From RUG14186 sp964644555 (GTDB taxonomy: Bacteria; Bacillota; Clostridia; Eubacteriales; Anaerofustaceae), in NCBI GenBank assembly GCA_964644555.1, contig CAZXWI010000032.1:1-15695 (forward strand): a stretch of DNA of 15,695 nt, read 5' to 3'. Under the pieces are notes generated by a model that did not search any database, was not told the origin of the DNA, and saw only the letters and a program-made list of their open reading frames with translations. Shown piece after piece: positions 7,693-14,453 of the stretch. Each line of letters begins with the position of its first letter. Within the stretch, counting starts at the first letter, position 1. The position numbers and the translations under genes were made by a program.

Positions 7693-7917
7693 TTGGGTAA
7701 AAGCGATTATTTTGAAGTAGAAGGCATCGTAAAGGAAGCGTTGCCAAACACAACATTTAAAGTTGCATTGGATAACGGTTACGAAGTTCTTGCTCACATA
7801 TCGGGTAAACTCAGAATGAACTACATTAAAATCTTACCGGGTGATAAGGTAACAATGGAAATATCCGCTTATGATCCGGCTAAGGGTAGAATAATCTGGC
7901 GTGAAAAAGGAAAGTAA
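7693..7917 (+). CDS. infA: Translation initiation factor IF-1 (TTG start)
   Basis: IF-1 is a single OB-fold protein that occupies the 30S A-site during initiation and aids IF2 and IF3. The 74-residue product shows the near-invariant VEGIVKEALPNTTFKVALDN, VLAHISGKLRMNYIKILPGD and RIIWRE blocks. The start is TTG, directly after the TAA of the KOW gene with no gap. It is supported by GGGG at 7681-7684, eight bases upstream, and by the normal N-terminus (GKSDYFEVEG after the initiator). The non-ATG start and zero gap suggest tight coupling to the upstream gene. IF-1 from other bacteria has essentially the same length. Confidence 0.97.
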   Translation: MGKSDYFEVEGIVKEALPNTTFKVALDNGYEVLAHISGKLRMNYIKILPGDKVTMEISAYDPAKGRIIWREKGK

Positions 7918-7947
7918 ACGACCAATTCGGATTAGGAGGAATATAAA

Positions 7948-8061
7948 ATGAAGGTAAGACCGAGCGTTAAACCTATGTGCGAAAAGTGCAAGATCATTAA
8001 AAGAAACGGCAGAGTAATGGTTATTTGCCAGAACCCTAAGCACAAACAAAGACAGGGTTAA
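7948..8061 (+). CDS. rpmJ: 50S ribosomal protein L36, zinc-binding form
   Basis: This 37-residue protein is encoded by ATG at 7948 to TAA at 8059-8061. The translation begins MKVRPSVKPMCEKCKIIKRN and continues with GRVMVICQNPKHKQRQG. Zinc ligands are C11, C14, C27 and H32, the standard C-type L36 set. L36 is the smallest 50S protein and stabilises helices near the peptidyl transferase/GTPase region. AGGAGGA at 7934-7940 is a strong ribosome binding site. infA-rpmJ-rpsM order is canonical. After this gene the dense packing breaks for 134 bases. Confidence 0.98.
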   Translation: MKVRPSVKPMCEKCKIIKRNGRVMVICQNPKHKQRQG

Positions 8062-8073
8062 ACCAAAAAATAC

Positions 8074-8166
8074 AGGGAGGACGCGGCTGAGACATTTATT
8101 GTCTAGTTTTCCCTTAATATATATAAAAGTTACAGGCTAAATGCCTATGAAGTTAAAGTTTTTAAC
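8074..8166 (+). promoter_or_regulatory. Structured leader upstream of rpsM (candidate autoregulatory RNA)
   Basis: Three inverted repeats lie in the rpmJ-rpsM gap. First, AGGGA (8074-8078) pairs with TCCCT (8110-8114), extendable by two G-U pairs, and encloses a perfect AGACA/TGTCT stem (8090-8094 with 8100-8104, loop TTTAT). Second, AGGC/GCCT (8134-8137 with 8143-8146) has a 5-base loop. Third, GTTAAA/TTTAAC (8152-8157 with 8161-8166) has a 3-base loop. There is no T-run after the GC-bearing stem, so it does not look like a terminator. In E. coli, S4 represses translation of the alpha operon through a structure before rpsM; here rpsD is in the same operon, so the same logic is possible. The role is inference; the repeats are seen directly. 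Confidence 0.45.
8099..8127 (+). promoter_or_regulatory. Possible sigma-A type promoter for the alpha segment
   Basis: TTGTCT at 8099-8104 is followed after 17 bases by TATAAA at 8122-8127. The -35 matches the consensus at four of six bases and the -10 at five of six. Transcription would start near 8134, at the foot of the second hairpin of the rpsM leader. The element overlaps the 3' arm of the first hairpin, so the two interpretations (RNA structure and promoter) partly compete. AT-rich sequence makes chance matches likely. Confidence 0.3.
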
Positions 8167-8195
8167 ACAACAAATTAAACGGAGGAACATGTTTA

Positions 8196-8567
8196 ATGGC
8201 GAGAATTGCAGGCGTAGATTTGCCGAATGAGAAACGTGTCGAAATCGGATTAACTTATATTTTCGGCATCGGAAGAGTATTGTCAAATCAGATTCTTGCA
8301 CAAGCAGGAGTTAACCCTGATACAAGAGTTAAAGATCTTACAGAAGCAGAAATCAACGCACTTAGAAGCGTTATCGACAGCTCTTACACCGTTGAAGGCG
8401 ACCTTAAGCGTGAAATAGCATTTGATATTAAACGTTTACAGGAAATCGGTTGCTACAGAGGGTTAAGACACAGAAGAAACTTGCCCGTTAGAGGACAGAA
8501 TTCAAAAACAAATGCCAGAACAAGAAAAGGTCCTAAGAAGACTGTTGGCAGAAAGTCTAAGAAATAA
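8196..8567 (+). CDS. rpsM: 30S ribosomal protein S13
   Basis: This 123-residue protein begins MARIAGVDLPNEKRVEIGLT and contains the helix-two-turn-helix region with YIFGIGRVLSNQIL. The C-terminal signature is YRGLRHRRNLPVRGQNSKTN, and a basic tail ends KKTVGRKSKK. S13 sits in the 30S head, forms bridges B1a/B1b with L5 and contacts P-site tRNA through its tail. GGAGG at 8181-8185 lies ten bases before the ATG. An out-of-frame ATG at 8189 is too close to the ribosome binding site and has no coding continuation. It is the first gene after the structured gap. Confidence 0.98.
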   Translation: MARIAGVDLPNEKRVEIGLTYIFGIGRVLSNQILAQAGVNPDTRVKDLTEAEINALRSVIDSSYTVEGDLKREIAFDIKRLQEIGCYRGLRHRRNLPVRGQNSKTNARTRKGPKKTVGRKSKK

Positions 8568-8593
8568 CCATTGATTTGGTTAAGGAGGATTAA

Positions 8594-8992
8594 ATGGCTG
8601 CAAAAAAACAAGTAGTTAAAGGCAGAAAGAAAAAAGTTAAGAAGAATATAGAGAAGGGTCAGGCACATATCAGCTCATCCTTCAATAATACTATAATAAC
8701 ATTATCTGACACAGCCGGTAATGTTATCAGCTGGGCAAGTGCAGGCGAACTCGGTTTCAAAGGTTCAAGAAAGAGCACACCTTACGCTGCACAGTCAGCT
8801 GCAACAGAAGCTGCTAAAAAAGCAATGGAACACGGTCTTACATATGTAGATGTATTGGTTAAAGGTCCGGGCTCAGGCCGTGAAGCTGCAATCAGAGCTT
8901 TGCAGACAGCAGGACTTACAGTTACATCAATCAAAGATGTTACACCTATTCCACACAACGGATGCAGACCGCCGAAGAGAAGAAGAGTCTAA
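8594..8992 (+). CDS. rpsK: 30S ribosomal protein S11
   Basis: This 132-residue protein has a very basic N-terminus (KGRKKKVKKN). The family core follows: GQAHISSSFNNTIITLSDTA, then STPYAAQSAATEAAKKAMEH, and the nearly invariant ending DVTPIPHNGCRPPKRRRV. S11 lines the mRNA exit region near the Shine-Dalgarno helix on the 30S platform. AAGGAGG lies seven to eight bases upstream. Position and length are canonical. Confidence 0.98.
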   Translation: MAAKKQVVKGRKKKVKKNIEKGQAHISSSFNNTIITLSDTAGNVISWASAGELGFKGSRKSTPYAAQSAATEAAKKAMEHGLTYVDVLVKGPGSGREAAIRALQTAGLTVTSIKDVTPIPHNGCRPPKRRRV

Positions 8993-9040
8993 TCGAAGCG
9001 GAATCCAATCAACAAACAATTACGGAGGATATAATATAAT

Positions 9041-9670
9041 ATGGCCAGATATACAGATGCTTCATGCAAATTGTGCCGTAGAGAACAGGAAAAGCTCTTT
9101 TTAAAGGGTGAAAGATGTTATTCTGCAAAATGTGCACTTACACATGGCAGAAAGAACACTCCGGGGCAGCATGGCAAAACAGCAGGCAAGCAGAGTGAAT
9201 ACGGTTTGCAGTTAAGAGAAAAACAGAAAGTTAAGAGAGCTTACGGCGTTTTGGAAAAACAGTTCCATACATATTTTGATATGGCTGAAAGAAGACCCGG
9301 TCAGGCAGGTGAAAACCTTCTTATTATTCTCGAAACTCGTCTTGACAATATTGTATACAGACTTGGCTTTGCTTCATCAAGAAAAGAAGCAAGACAGCTT
9401 GTTACACACAATCACTTTACGCTCAACGGTAAAAAAGTTAATATTCCGTCATTACTCGTTAAACCCGGTGATGTTATCGAGCTTAAAGCTAAATCACAGA
9501 AATCACCTAAGTTCAAAGAACTTATCGAACTTAACTCAGGCAAAGTTGTTCCTGACTATTTAAGTGTTGATTTCAACAAAATGACAGGCAGCGTTCTCAC
9601 AATGCCAACCAGAGCACACATCGATATTCCTATCGAAGAACGTCTTATCGTCGAACTTTATTCGAAGTAA
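9041..9670 (+). CDS. rpsD: 30S ribosomal protein S4, zinc-binding (C+) form
   Basis: This 209-residue protein nucleates 30S assembly by binding the 5' domain of 16S rRNA. The N-terminus MARYTDASCKLCRRE carries C9 and C12, with C26 and C31 further on; this is the four-cysteine zinc knuckle seen in Thermus S4 and in many Clostridia but absent from Bacillus S4. The S4 RNA-binding domain follows at about residues 97-160 (ETRLDNIVYRLGFASSRKEA, then LVTHNHFTLNGKKVNIPS). GGAGG at 9022-9028 precedes the ATG. In Bacillus rpsD is unlinked and self-regulated; here it lies inside the alpha segment, as in Clostridia and enterobacteria. Confidence 0.98.
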   Translation: MARYTDASCKLCRREQEKLFLKGERCYSAKCALTHGRKNTPGQHGKTAGKQSEYGLQLREKQKVKRAYGVLEKQFHTYFDMAERRPGQAGENLLIILETRLDNIVYRLGFASSRKEARQLVTHNHFTLNGKKVNIPSLLVKPGDVIELKAKSQKSPKFKELIELNSGKVVPDYLSVDFNKMTGSVLTMPTRAHIDIPIEERLIVELYSK

Positions 9671-9721
9671 TATTTTTAACTGCCTCGGTTACATTTATAA
9701 CACAGAAATTGGAGGTTTTTT

Positions 9722-10669
9722 ATGTTAGAATTTCAAAAACCGAATATTGAGATAACCGACGTTAGTCCCGATAAAACATACGGGAAATTCGTAGTTGAGC
9801 CTTTGGAAAGAGGTTATGCTACAACCTTAGGTAACTCACTTCGCAGGGTAATGCTTTCATCGCTTCCCGGATGTGCAATTACAAGTGTCAAAATTGATGG
9901 CGTTCTGCATGAATTTTCAACTATTGAAGGTGTTTCGGAAGACGTTGTTGAAATAATACTCAACCTTAAAAAAGTAGTTTTCAAAAACTACAGCGACGAA
10001 GCTAAGACGGTAACTATCGAAGTTTCGGGCGAAAAAGAAGTAACAGGTGCTGATATTATTTGTGACGCAGATGTCGAGGTTTTAAACCCCGATATCCATA
10101 TTGCTACTCTTATGAGCGGTGCCAAGCTTGGTATGAGCATGGTAATCGAAAACGGAAGAGGATACAATTCTGTTGAAAAGAATAAGAAAGAGGATATGCC
10201 CATAGGCACAATCCCCATTGATTCTATCTTTACTCCTGCAAGAAGAGTAAACTTTACCGTTGAAAATACCAGAGTCGGAAATATTACCGACTTCGATAAA
10301 CTCACACTCGAAGTGTGGACAAACGGAACAATATCGCCTGAAGAAGCAGTATCGCTTGCTTCTAAAATACTTAACGATCACTTCCAGTTGTTTATTGACC
10401 TTAACGAAAACCTTAAATCGGTTTCGCTTATGGTTGAGAGGGAAGAGAACAAAAAAGAAAAAGTATTGGAAATGTCTATCGAAGAACTCGAATTATCGGT
10501 TCGTTCCAACAACTGCTTGCGACGAGCTGATATACATACCGTTGAACAGCTTATTAACAAAACCGAAGATGAAATGGCGAAAGTCAGAAACCTCGGTAAA
10601 AAATCACTCAACGAAATTAAAAAGCGCTTAGCGGAAATGGGTCTTTCACTCAGACACGGCGATGAATAA
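9722..10669 (+). CDS. rpoA: DNA-directed RNA polymerase subunit alpha
   Basis: The alpha subunit dimerises to seed RNA polymerase assembly. The 315-residue protein has the N-terminal assembly domain to about residue 230, with GYATTLGNSLRRVMLSSLPG (31-50) and the dimerisation helix region SPEEAVSLASKILNDHF. After a charged linker the C-terminal DNA/activator-binding domain runs from about 250, with SVRSNNCLRRADIHTVEQL and RNLGKKSLNEIKKRLAEMGL. These contain the helix-hairpin-helix residues that bind UP elements. GGAGG at 9711-9715 lies six bases upstream of the ATG. The 51-base gap after rpsD shows no convincing terminator or promoter. Confidence 0.98.
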   Translation: MLEFQKPNIEITDVSPDKTYGKFVVEPLERGYATTLGNSLRRVMLSSLPGCAITSVKIDGVLHEFSTIEGVSEDVVEIILNLKKVVFKNYSDEAKTVTIEVSGEKEVTGADIICDADVEVLNPDIHIATLMSGAKLGMSMVIENGRGYNSVEKNKKEDMPIGTIPIDSIFTPARRVNFTVENTRVGNITDFDKLTLEVWTNGTISPEEAVSLASKILNDHFQLFIDLNENLKSVSLMVEREENKKEKVLEMSIEELELSVRSNNCLRRADIHTVEQLINKTEDEMAKVRNLGKKSLNEIKKRLAEMGLSLRHGDE

Positions 10670-10694
10670 GGATTTTAGGTAAGGAGAAACAGAA

Positions 10695-11051
10695 ATGGCC
10701 GGTTACAGAAAACTCGGAAAAACAGCTGATCAGAGAAGAGCACTCTTGCGTGGTCTTGTAACTGATACACTCAAATACGGCAGAATCGAAACTACTCTTT
10801 ACAGAGCAAAAGAAGCAAGACGCATTGTTGATAAAATGATCACTCTTGGCAAAAAAGGTGATTTGGCAGCAAGAAGACGTGCTTTGAGCTATATTTATAG
10901 TGAAGATGTAGTAACTGCGCTGTTTAGCGAAATAGCACCGAAATACGAAAATAGAAACGGTGGTTATACAAGAATTATCCGTCTCGGCAACAGAAAAGGC
11001 GACGGAGCAGAAACAGCTATTCTTGAGCTCGTTGAAGAAAAAGTAGATTAA
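10695..11051 (+). CDS. rplQ: 50S ribosomal protein L17
   Basis: This 118-residue protein begins MAGYRKLGKTADQRRALLRG. It carries the family segments TDTLKYGRIETTLYRAKEAR and NRNGGYTRIIRLGNRKGDGA, ending in AILELVEE. L17 lies at the base of the 50S near the exit tunnel. It is the last ribosomal gene of the cluster in most bacteria. AAGGAG lies seven to eight bases before the ATG. No GC-rich hairpin or T-run follows, so transcription probably continues into the ECF module. Confidence 0.98.
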   Translation: MAGYRKLGKTADQRRALLRGLVTDTLKYGRIETTLYRAKEARRIVDKMITLGKKGDLAARRRALSYIYSEDVVTALFSEIAPKYENRNGGYTRIIRLGNRKGDGAETAILELVEEKVD

Positions 11052-11096
11052 TTAAATTAATTGAATTAAACATTATAAACAAGGAGGGCTTTGTGT

Positions 11097-11141
11097 ATGT
11101 TGCATAATATGTATATATACCATTGCCCTTTTGGTGTATAA
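11097..11141 (+). CDS. Candidate 14-residue leader peptide before ecfA1
   Basis: AAGGAGGG at 11081-11088 is among the strongest ribosome binding sites in the window, yet no long gene follows it at the right distance. Eight bases later ATG 11097 opens a frame of 14 codons (MLHNMYIYHCPFGV) ending at TAA 11139-11141. That is eight bases before the preferred ATG of ecfA1, which itself lacks a clear site. The small ORF may therefore load ribosomes that re-initiate at ecfA1. This is inference from layout; a decayed start or a non-functional ORF is also possible. Confidence 0.4.
   Translation: MLHNMYIYHCPFGV
11114..11140 (+). repeat. Inverted repeat (9-bp stem) inside the ecfA1 leader ORF
   Basis: TATATACCA (11114-11122) pairs with TGGTGTATA (11132-11140) over nine pairs, one of them G-U, with the loop TTGCCCTTT. 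The stem covers the second half of the leader ORF up to its stop and ends eight bases before ATG 11149. There is no T-run after it, so it is not a terminator. Ribosomes reading the leader would melt it. Confidence 0.5.
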
Positions 11142-11148
11142 TGAGCAT

Positions 11149-11994
11149 ATGTGTATGGAAAATAATTTTATTGAACTGAAAAATGTAACATATATTTACG
11201 ATATCGAAAATCACCCCGAAGAAAAGGCACTTGATGATGTGTCATTCAGCATAAAAGAGGGTGAATTTGTGGCAATAGTAGGGCATAACGGAAGCGGAAA
11301 ATCCACTCTTGCCAAGTTGTTAAACGGACTTTATACCCCTACATCGGGCGAAGTGCTTGTTATGGGAAAGTCCACAAAAGATGAAAATAATTTGATAGAA
11401 ATACATCGCAATGTGGCAATGGTCTTTCAAAACCCCGATAATCAGATGGTGGCGAGCGTTGTGGAGGACGATGTAGCTTTTGGTGCGGAAAATCTGGGCA
11501 TTGAGCCTGTTGAAATAAGAAAAAGAATAGACGAAAGTTTAAAGGCAGTTGGGCTTTCGGATTATAAAGACAAGAAACTGCATCAGCTATCCGGTGGGCA
11601 GAAACAGCGTGCTGCCATAGCCGGTGTTTTGGCAATGAACCCGAAATGTATAGTTTTTGACGAATCCACGGCAATGCTTGACCCTGCCGGAAGAGATGAT
11701 GTTATAGAAATTATGCATAAGCTCAATAAAGAGGGCGTAACCATAATATTTATTACTCATTATATGGAGGAAATCACTGATGCCGACAGAATCATAATTA
11801 TCGGTTCGGGGAAATTGCAAACACAGGGAACACCTGAGGAGATATTCTCCCAAATCGGTATGCTTCATAAGCAAAGGCTTGATGCTCCCGAAATAGTTTG
11901 GTTGTGTGAGTTGCTTCGCAGAGGCGGATTGGATATTGCTCCTGATATTTTAACCAAAGAGCAGCTTGTGGAGGCGTTATGTCAATTGAAGTAA
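11149..11994 (+). CDS. ecfA1: ECF transporter ATPase EcfA1
   Basis: This is one of two ABC ATPases of an energy-coupling factor module that powers vitamin uptake through exchangeable S-components. With the ATG at 11149 the protein has 281 residues: Walker A GHNGSGKST at 45-53, Q-loop FQNPDNQMVASVVEDDVAFG from 93, signature LSGGQKQR at 147-154, Walker B CIVFDE at 167-172 and switch histidine H204 (ITHYMEE). Other in-frame starts are TTG 11131 and ATG 11155; MENNFIELKN from 11155 also fits family N-termini, and none has a strong ribosome binding site. The 3' end overlaps ecfA2 by 16 bases. The first of the two ATPase genes in rplQ-ecfA1-ecfA2-ecfT-truA is conventionally ecfA1. Confidence 0.93.
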   Translation: MCMENNFIELKNVTYIYDIENHPEEKALDDVSFSIKEGEFVAIVGHNGSGKSTLAKLLNGLYTPTSGEVLVMGKSTKDENNLIEIHRNVAMVFQNPDNQMVASVVEDDVAFGAENLGIEPVEIRKRIDESLKAVGLSDYKDKKLHQLSGGQKQRAAIAGVLAMNPKCIVFDESTAMLDPAGRDDVIEIMHKLNKEGVTIIFITHYMEEITDADRIIIIGSGKLQTQGTPEEIFSQIGMLHKQRLDAPEIVWLCELLRRGGLDIAPDILTKEQLVEALCQLK

Positions 11995-12827
11995 AAAATT
12001 TATCGCATATTTATTCGCAGGGAACTGTTTTCGAATATGCGGCATTGGACGATATAAATTTCAGTGTCGGTGCGCATGATTTCATAGGAATCATAGGGCA
12101 TACCGGAAGCGGCAAATCTACCCTTATACAGCATATCAACCGACTTTTAAAGCCCACATCGGGCAGCATTATCGTAAACGGAATAGATATCAATTCAAAA
12201 GATGTCAGCATGAAAGATATAGTAAAGAGAGTTGGCATAGTTTTGCAATACCCCGAATATCAGCTGTTTGAAGAAACCGTTTACAAAGATGTTGCCTTCG
12301 GCCCTAAAAATTTAGGCTATGACGATGAAAAAACCGATATGCTCGTTAAGCAAAGCATTGAGCTTATGGGTCTTGATTTCGAAGAAGTTAAGGACAAATC
12401 TCCCTTTGATTTATCGGGCGGGCAGAAGCGAAGAGTTGCCATAGCAGGGGTTTTGGCAATGAAACCGCAAATACTCATATTGGACGAGCCTGCCAGCGGA
12501 CTCGACCCCATGGGCAGAAGAGAGATGCTTGAACTTATCAAGAAAATGAATACGGAAGTCGGAATATGTATTCTTTTGGTGTCGCACAACATGGATGATG
12601 TGGCAAAATATTCCGATAATGTTATGGTATTTTCAAAGGGCAAATTGGTGAAATACGACACTCCAAAAGAAGTATTTGCACAGTCGGAATTTTTGGAGAG
12701 CATAAGTTTGGAAGTGCCGCAAAGCAAGCAGGTTTTACAAATGTTAAAAGAAAAAGGGATTGAGATAGACTCTACCCCCTATACTATAGAAAGCGCCGCA
12801 GAGGAAATTCTGCATAGGTTCAAATAA
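11979..12827 (+). CDS. ecfA2: ECF transporter ATPase EcfA2
   Basis: This is the second ATPase of the ECF module, 282 residues. Walker A GHTGSGKST is at 40-48, Q-loop glutamine at Q90 (VLQYPEYQLFEETVYKDVAF), signature LSGGQKRR at 145-152, Walker B ILILDE at 165-170 with the catalytic E170, and switch histidine H203 (VSHNMDD). The YPEYQLFEETV segment after the Q-loop is typical of EcfA2. The start overlaps the end of ecfA1, with GGAGG at 11970-11974 inside ecfA1, four bases from the ATG. The two ATPases form a heterodimer that engages the coupling helices of EcfT. Confidence 0.95.
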   Translation: MSIEVKNLSHIYSQGTVFEYAALDDINFSVGAHDFIGIIGHTGSGKSTLIQHINRLLKPTSGSIIVNGIDINSKDVSMKDIVKRVGIVLQYPEYQLFEETVYKDVAFGPKNLGYDDEKTDMLVKQSIELMGLDFEEVKDKSPFDLSGGQKRRVAIAGVLAMKPQILILDEPASGLDPMGRREMLELIKKMNTEVGICILLVSHNMDDVAKYSDNVMVFSKGKLVKYDTPKEVFAQSEFLESISLEVPQSKQVLQMLKEKGIEIDSTPYTIESAAEEILHRFK

Positions 12828-13625
12828 ATGATTAAAGATGTAACGATAGGTCAGTATTATCCGACAGGTTCGGTGATACACCGCCTTGATGCAAGAACAA
12901 AGCTAATAAGCACGCTTTTGTATATTGTGTTTTTGTTTGTATCGAGCAATATTTGGGGATATTTGGCTTCGTTTGTGTTTTTGAGCGCAGTAATAATCAT
13001 ATCGAAGATTCCCGTTATGTATGTAATAAGAGGGTTGAAAGCAGTATTATTTATCATGCTTTTGACCGTTGTAATAAACATATTTTGGACACCCGGCACT
13101 GTAATATGGAGCTGGAAATTCTTAAAAGTAACCCAAGAAGGGCTTGAAATGGCATTTAACATATCGTTCAGATTGATATTGTTAATCAGCGGCACATCTA
13201 TGATGACATTATGCACCGATACATTGGCTCTTTGCGACGGAATGGAGATGCTGATAAAAAAAGTGCCTCTCATAAGACGCTACGCTCACGAACTCAGCAT
13301 GATGATGAGCATTGCGCTTCGCTTTATCCCGACTCTCAGTGAAGAAACAGAAAAAATAATGAAAGCCCAAAGATCCAGAGGTGCAGACTTTGAATCCGGT
13401 AACATAATCAGAAGAGCAAAAGGGCTTATTCCCATTTTGGTGCCTCTGTTTGTAAATGCATTCCAAAGAGCCAACGAACTCGCCATGGCAATGGAATCAC
13501 GCTGTTACCAAGGCGCAGAAGGCAGAACAAGGCTGAAAGAATTAAAATATACCAAAACTGATTTCGTAGCGTATGTAGTAGTGGGAATCAGTATGGTGGG
13601 GATATATTTGACGAGGTTTATTTAA
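12828..13625 (+). CDS. ecfT: ECF transporter transmembrane subunit EcfT
   Basis: EcfT is the membrane scaffold that links the ATPases to S-components. The 265-residue protein begins MIKDVTIGQYYPTGSVIHRL, followed by LDARTKL (20-26), a family hallmark. Hydrophobic segments lie at about 28-43, 45-60, 70-87, 109-129 and 243-262. The two coupling-helix motifs appear as QRSRGADF (181-188) and ESRCYQGAEGRTR (223-235); the second has Cys where the simple Arg-Gly pattern would have Gly, a variant I believe is common in Clostridia. The ATG follows the ecfA2 stop directly. No S-component gene is in the window, so the substrate cannot be named; it is probably a shared group II module. Confidence 0.95.
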   Translation: MIKDVTIGQYYPTGSVIHRLDARTKLISTLLYIVFLFVSSNIWGYLASFVFLSAVIIISKIPVMYVIRGLKAVLFIMLLTVVINIFWTPGTVIWSWKFLKVTQEGLEMAFNISFRLILLISGTSMMTLCTDTLALCDGMEMLIKKVPLIRRYAHELSMMMSIALRFIPTLSEETEKIMKAQRSRGADFESGNIIRRAKGLIPILVPLFVNAFQRANELAMAMESRCYQGAEGRTRLKELKYTKTDFVAYVVVGISMVGIYLTRFI

Positions 13626-13663
13626 TTGATGTGTGGGATTTCCCACATATCAACGATTTTATT
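13626..13663 (+). terminator. Intrinsic terminator after ecfT
   Basis: Directly after the ecfT stop, TTGATGTGTGGGA (13626-13638) pairs with TCCCACATATCAA (13641-13653). All 13 positions pair, one as G-U, and the tip contains GGGATTTCCC. A T-rich stretch (ATTTTATTT, 13656-13664) begins three bases after the stem. It is the first convincing terminator after the start of the window and probably ends the long ribosomal-ECF transcript. Spacing between stem and T-run is slightly long, so read-through into truA is possible. Confidence 0.75.
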
Positions 13664-13694
13664 TAAATAATCCAATTTACTTATCCGGTGAAAT

Positions 13695-14453
13695 ATGAGA
13701 AACATTGCTATAATAATAAGCTATGACGGAACAAACTATTGTGGTTGGCAGGTTCAGCCGAATGGGGTTACCGTGGCGGAAAAAATAAATGATGCGATTT
13801 GTAATCTTACGGGCAAGAGAGCCAAGCTTTACGGAAGCGGACGAACCGACAGCGGAGTTCATGCATTGGCGCAGGCTGCCAACTTTTTTACGGATTTTGC
13901 AGCTCCTTGTGAAAAAATTGTGTATGGACTAAACGCTTATCTTCCGAAGGATATAAGGGTTTTAAGGGCTTATGATGTGGACGATGAGTTCAATGCACGC
14001 TTTTGTGCCGTGGGTAAAACATATGAATACAATTTGTATTGTGACAAAATATTTTCGCCTTTTTATGTCAATCGGGCATATTGGGTCAGATATGATCTTG
14101 ACGAGAGCAAAATGCAAAAGGCTTGCGACATATTAAGGGGTGAGCATGATTTTAAAGCGTTCATGGCATCGGGCAGTTATGTCAAGGATACTGTTAGGAA
14201 TCTGTATGAATTGGATGTTAAAAAAGACGGCAACATAATCACGATAAAAGCAAGCGCCAATGGATTTTTGTATAACATGGTGAGAATCTTGACAGGCACA
14301 TTGATATACGCAGGGTGCGGCAAACTCAGTGAAAGCGATGTGTACGATATATTACATAGCCTAAAGAGGGAAAACGGTGCTCCGACCGTGCCGCCTGACG
14401 GATTGTATTTAAAACAAGTTTATTATTCGGGAAAATATGAGTATGTGGTTTAA
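13695..14453 (+). CDS. truA: tRNA pseudouridine(38-40) synthase TruA
   Basis: TruA converts uridines 38-40 in the anticodon arm of many tRNAs to pseudouridine. The 252-residue protein starts MRNIAIIISYDGTNYCGWQV. It has the catalytic aspartate D52 in GSGRTDSGVHALAQ, the motif FNARFCAVGKTYEY with the conserved tyrosine Y110, and NGFLYNMVRILTGTL near residue 190. All are as expected for a working enzyme. The start has only GGTGA at 13687-13691, four bases from the ATG, a weak and close site. No clear promoter was found between the terminator at 13626 and this gene. The ECF-truA order is conserved in Bacillota, though rplM and rpsI do not follow here. Confidence 0.97.
   Translation: MRNIAIIISYDGTNYCGWQVQPNGVTVAEKINDAICNLTGKRAKLYGSGRTDSGVHALAQAANFFTDFAAPCEKIVYGLNAYLPKDIRVLRAYDVDDEFNARFCAVGKTYEYNLYCDKIFSPFYVNRAYWVRYDLDESKMQKACDILRGEHDFKAFMASGSYVKDTVRNLYELDVKKDGNIITIKASANGFLYNMVRILTGTLIYAGCGKLSESDVYDILHSLKRENGAPTVPPDGLYLKQVYYSGKYEYVV

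Noticed and set aside
9988..10381. Two long minus-strand open frames under rpoA.
   Set aside because: They are antisense shadows of a strongly conserved gene, with no ribosome binding site or domain pattern.
11137..11142. Perfect TATAAT just before ecfA1, whose start point would fall on ATG 11149 and give a leaderless mRNA.
   Set aside because: No -35 resembling TTGACA lies 16-18 bases upstream (TATATA-like sequence only), and there is no TGn extension; the hexamer is also part of the 3' arm of the leader hairpin.
12857..13273. 138-codon minus-strand frame under ecfT.
   Set aside because: It is an antisense shadow of a membrane protein gene; the translation is not family-like and no start signals are present.
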